From NCBI GenBank assembly GCA_910579595.1, contig CAJTVM010000136.1, forward strand, positions 1-5,724: 5,724 bases of DNA, in the 5' to 3' direction. Positions 5,671 through 5,724 of the stretch are shown in pieces (the stretch's first letter is position 1; the number at the start of each line of letters is the position of its first letter). A program made the translations under genes and the position numbers. Source of the DNA: an uncultured Oscillospiraceae bacterium (lineage in GTDB: Bacteria > Bacillota > Clostridia > Oscillospirales > Oscillospiraceae). The notes beneath the pieces are model-generated. The model was not told where the DNA came from. It searched no databases and was given only the letters and a program-made list of their open reading frames with translations.

Positions 5671-5724
5671 TGTCAGCGCCGATGATAAAATGAAAGAAAA
5701 CGCCGAGGAAAAAATGTAATTTTG
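5671..5724. mobile_element. Probable terminus of an IS21-like insertion sequence (partial)
   Basis: At 5671 the GC-rich helicase coding sequence gives way abruptly to AT-rich DNA beginning TGTCAG. Within 50 bp lie two near-identical 19-bp direct repeats with a 24-bp period. IS21-family ends characteristically start with TG (ending CA) and carry several direct copies of a ~20-bp transposase-binding repeat just inside. The transposase genes istA/istB and the other end lie outside the window, so the family is inferred and target duplication cannot be checked. Alternatives are another mobile element with multiple end repeats, or an assembly join. Confidence 0.5.
5677..5719. repeat. Two 19-bp direct repeats, 24-bp period
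   Basis: CGCCGATGATAAAATGAAA at 5677-5695 and CGCCGAGGAAAAAATGTAA at 5701-5719 match at 16 of 19 positions. Both sit just inside the proposed mobile-element end and look like repeated transposase-binding sites. The repeat is visible directly; the binding role is inferred. Confidence 0.75.

Noticed and set aside
5316..5693. A 125-codon open frame on the plus strand across the helicase remnant
   Set aside because: It is antisense to the conserved helicase motifs V and VI and crosses the proposed mobile-element junction.

Overview
The window carries part of the early (DNA replication) region of a tailed phage or prophage. The host is probably a high-GC, gut-type member of the Bacillota (Clostridia, Oscillospiraceae-like). 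This host call is an inference from the GC-rich codons, the strong AGGAGG-type ribosome binding sites, the tight gene overlaps and the kind of replication genes present. No taxonomic marker is present.

All recognisable genes lie on the minus strand, so transcription runs from right to left. In that order they are: the 3' remnant of an SNF2/DEAD-box phage helicase (5328-5670); a 74-aa four-cysteine protein (5089-5313, GTG start); a 128-aa unknown (4713-5099); a 144-aa unknown with an N-terminal helix (4292-4726); a 164-aa unknown with an acidic tail (3801-4295); a 298-aa cysteine-containing protein whose C-terminus resembles that of single-stranded-DNA-binding proteins (2901-3797); and an 892-aa primase-helicase with CHC2-like zinc finger, Toprim and DUF927-type ATPase parts (123-2801). 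The first six genes are joined by overlaps of 4-14 nt or gaps of 3-14 nt, each with its Shine-Dalgarno inside or at the end of the preceding gene. They look like one translationally coupled operon. A helicase, a candidate ssDNA-binding protein and a primase-helicase are the parts of a phage replisome; the small proteins between them are probably accessory factors of unknown role.

The one real gap is 2802-2900, before the primase. It holds a 14-bp hairpin that pairs fully only in the minus-strand RNA, followed by a possible 14-codon leader ORF that overlaps the primase start.

At the left edge (1-122) are three 12-bp tandem repeats. The last repeat copy forms a hairpin followed by six T on the plus strand, which looks like a terminator for transcription entering from the left.

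At the right edge the helicase homology stops abruptly at about 5670/5671. The remaining 54 nt are AT-rich, begin TGTCAG and hold two 19-bp direct repeats spaced 24 bp apart. That layout fits the terminus of an IS21-family insertion sequence, so the helicase seems to be disrupted, or else the assembly breaks at an IS copy.

No tRNA, rRNA or CRISPR array was seen. No wholly new system is evident. The items most worth checking are the strand-asymmetric hairpin with its leader, the IS-like junction, the tandem repeats, and the cysteine-containing SSB-like protein.
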